A stretch of 54,473 nucleotides of DNA, from positions 1-54,473 of the forward strand of contig JAPPNY010000059.1 of assembly GCA_028818385.1 (NCBI GenBank), in the 5' to 3' direction. Shown here in pieces: positions 54,466 through 54,473 of the stretch. How positions within the stretch are numbered: the first letter of the stretch is position 1; every line of letters begins with the position of its first letter. This DNA is from Spirochaetaceae bacterium (GTDB taxonomy: Bacteria; Spirochaetota; Spirochaetia; SZUA-6; Bin103). The notes below the pieces were generated by a model that worked only from the letters and a program-made list of their open reading frames with translations, did not search any database and was not told where the DNA came from. The translations under genes were made by a program, and so were the position numbers.

Positions 54466-54473
54466 AGCGGGAA

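Overview
This is a gene-dense bacterial chromosomal window. Most of it is GC-rich: one counted 60-base line of coding DNA gives 68% G+C. GTG or TTG starts are common and many gene pairs overlap by 4 bp. Every housekeeping gene is bacterial (aspS, ribosomal proteins bL28 and bL31, acnA, mogA). The GldA / fused GldF-GldG / DUF4340 cluster is a combination known from Spirochaetota and Bacteroidota, and together with the high G+C it would fit an uncultivated high-GC spirochaete-like bacterium. That placement is a guess. No tRNA, rRNA or CRISPR array was seen.

Layout. 1-253: partial RelE-like toxin at the left edge. 320-4471 (minus): class III aminotransferase, MFS transporter and M81 (MlrC-like) metallopeptidase, probably one operon. 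4553-5216: vapBC module with a perfect inverted repeat. 5249-8101: D-aminoacylase-like amidohydrolase (minus), HAD phosphatase and a DoxX-like membrane protein. 8079-8809 (minus): second vapBC. 8902-13798: three overlapping ABC exporter genes. 13857-20158: aldehyde dehydrogenase, glutaredoxin, AlkD glycosylase, an orphan SPPY methyltransferase, a DUF212 membrane protein, a 2-hydroxyacid dehydrogenase and a SelA-like PLP enzyme. 20207-21649: bL31, bL28 and a TauD-like dioxygenase. 21725-29050: MogA, threonine/serine dehydratase, a large FAD/Fe-S oxidoreductase and aconitase. 29115-32902: third TA module, then a MoxR/VWA pair and OsmC. 32906-39363: RpiR/SIS regulator divergent from a five-gene peptide-type ABC importer. 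39456-40142: AAA/DUF4143 gene with an internal deletion. 40162-43601: P1 (NylC-like) peptidase and an HTH-citrate synthase, divergent from a second citrate synthase. 43717-44097: small secreted protein. 44320-49164: accessory island with lower G+C. 49486 to the end: aspS, a thioredoxin, YyaL/DUF255 and a truncated HD hydrolase beside a short repeat.

The most interesting region is 44320-47885. It looks like a controller-regulated restriction-modification system: a DPPF-type DNA methyltransferase with a zinc-finger-like insert, transcribed away from two tandem C-box-like operators; an XRE controller gene whose reading frame has no usable start unless a G-run indel or frameshift is invoked; and, overlapping the controller stop codon, a 492-residue protein with a candidate PD-(D/E)xK nuclease motif at its N-terminus and HEAT-like repeats behind it. 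A neighbouring AT-richer SAM-binding protein may belong to the same island.

Other points for a second look are a citrate synthase carrying its own HTH domain facing a second citrate synthase across a palindrome, a 14-bp tandem duplication over the start codon of the dehydratase, an 18-bp x3 repeat extending bL28, a strong hairpin between the importer's binding-protein and permease genes, and an in-frame loss of most of DUF4143 in an AAA ATPase gene.
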